A DNA stretch of 6,005 nucleotides, from assembly GCA_938004375.1 (NCBI GenBank), contig CALKWH010000427.1, positions 1 to 6,005 on the forward strand. Direction: 5' to 3'. The notes beneath the pieces were generated by a model. That model did not search any database. It saw nothing but the letters and a program-made list of their open reading frames with translations, and was not told the DNA's origin. Each line of letters begins with the position of its first letter. The stretch's first letter is position 1. Below, one piece after another: positions 5,962-6,005 of this stretch. The position numbers were made by a program, and so were the translations under genes. The DNA comes from an uncultured Pseudomonadota bacterium (GTDB taxonomy: Bacteria; Myxococcota_A; Polyangia; HGW-17).

Positions 5962-6005
5962 AGATCGGAAGAGCACACGTCTGAACTCCAGTCACCGAAT
6001 ACGAT
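5962..6005 (+). other. Illumina P7/index adapter (not genomic)
   Basis: Positions 5962-5995 match the TruSeq indexed adapter, starting AGATCGGAAGAGC and ending CTCCAGTCAC. The last ten bases read as an eight-base index (CGAATACG, 5996-6003) followed by AT, the first two bases of the constant P7 tail. This is what read 1 gives on running through a short insert. Genomic sequence ends at about 5961, and the frame of the last gene continues into the adapter only by chance. Confidence 0.98.

Noticed and set aside
5902..6005. Extension of the last coding frame to the end of the window
   Set aside because: Bases from 5962 on are adapter, so the extra residues are not biological.
1..6005. CRISPR arrays, tRNA/rRNA genes, insertion sequences, attachment sites
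   Set aside because: No direct or inverted repeats of that kind, no transposase motifs and no RNA-gene signatures were seen; nearly all of the insert is coding.

Overview
The window is a strongly GC-rich bacterial fragment (by eye roughly two thirds G+C). It is tightly packed, with every gene on the + strand. The real genomic insert is about 52-5961. Positions 1-51 and 5962-6005 match Illumina library adapters, so both contig edges are artificial and both outer genes are cut. The content points to an anaerobic or facultative chemoorganotroph. A high-GC 'deltaproteobacterial' type lineage (Desulfobacterota/Myxococcota-like) fits the gene order, but that is inference, as there is no rRNA or other lineage marker here.

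Layout: (1) the 3' part of a P-loop NTPase of unknown role (54-806). (2) A 47-base gap with a UUCG-loop hairpin directly before the ribosome binding site of the next gene. (3) A four-gene 2-oxoacid:ferredoxin oxidoreductase of the VorB/Kor-like type: a 2x[4Fe-4S] ferredoxin-like subunit (854-1087), an alpha subunit (1097-2185), a TPP-binding beta subunit (2182-2925) and a gamma subunit (2938-3513). (4) A NuoE-like [2Fe-2S] protein (3513-3992) and a long NuoF-like flavoprotein (3989-5896). The latter has an N-terminal [2Fe-2S] domain and a C-terminal 2x[4Fe-4S] domain, as in HydB/HndC-type subunits. (5) The first 20 codons of a gene that begins like a [2Fe-2S] plant-ferredoxin domain (NuoG/HydA-type N terminus), cut by the adapter.

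How the genes may work together: the Vor/Kor enzyme would decarboxylate a 2-oxoacid (branched-chain oxoacid or 2-oxoglutarate) to an acyl-CoA and pass low-potential electrons through the small ferredoxin subunit. The NuoE/NuoF pair has the FMN, NAD(H) and Fe-S sites needed to exchange those electrons with NAD(P)H. Start/stop overlaps and short gaps run unbroken from 854 to the truncated gene, so the oxoacid enzyme and the NADH module look co-expressed and translationally coupled. The most interesting reading is a soluble NAD-linked, possibly electron-bifurcating or confurcating, 2-oxoacid oxidoreductase. The decisive third component lies mostly beyond the right edge.
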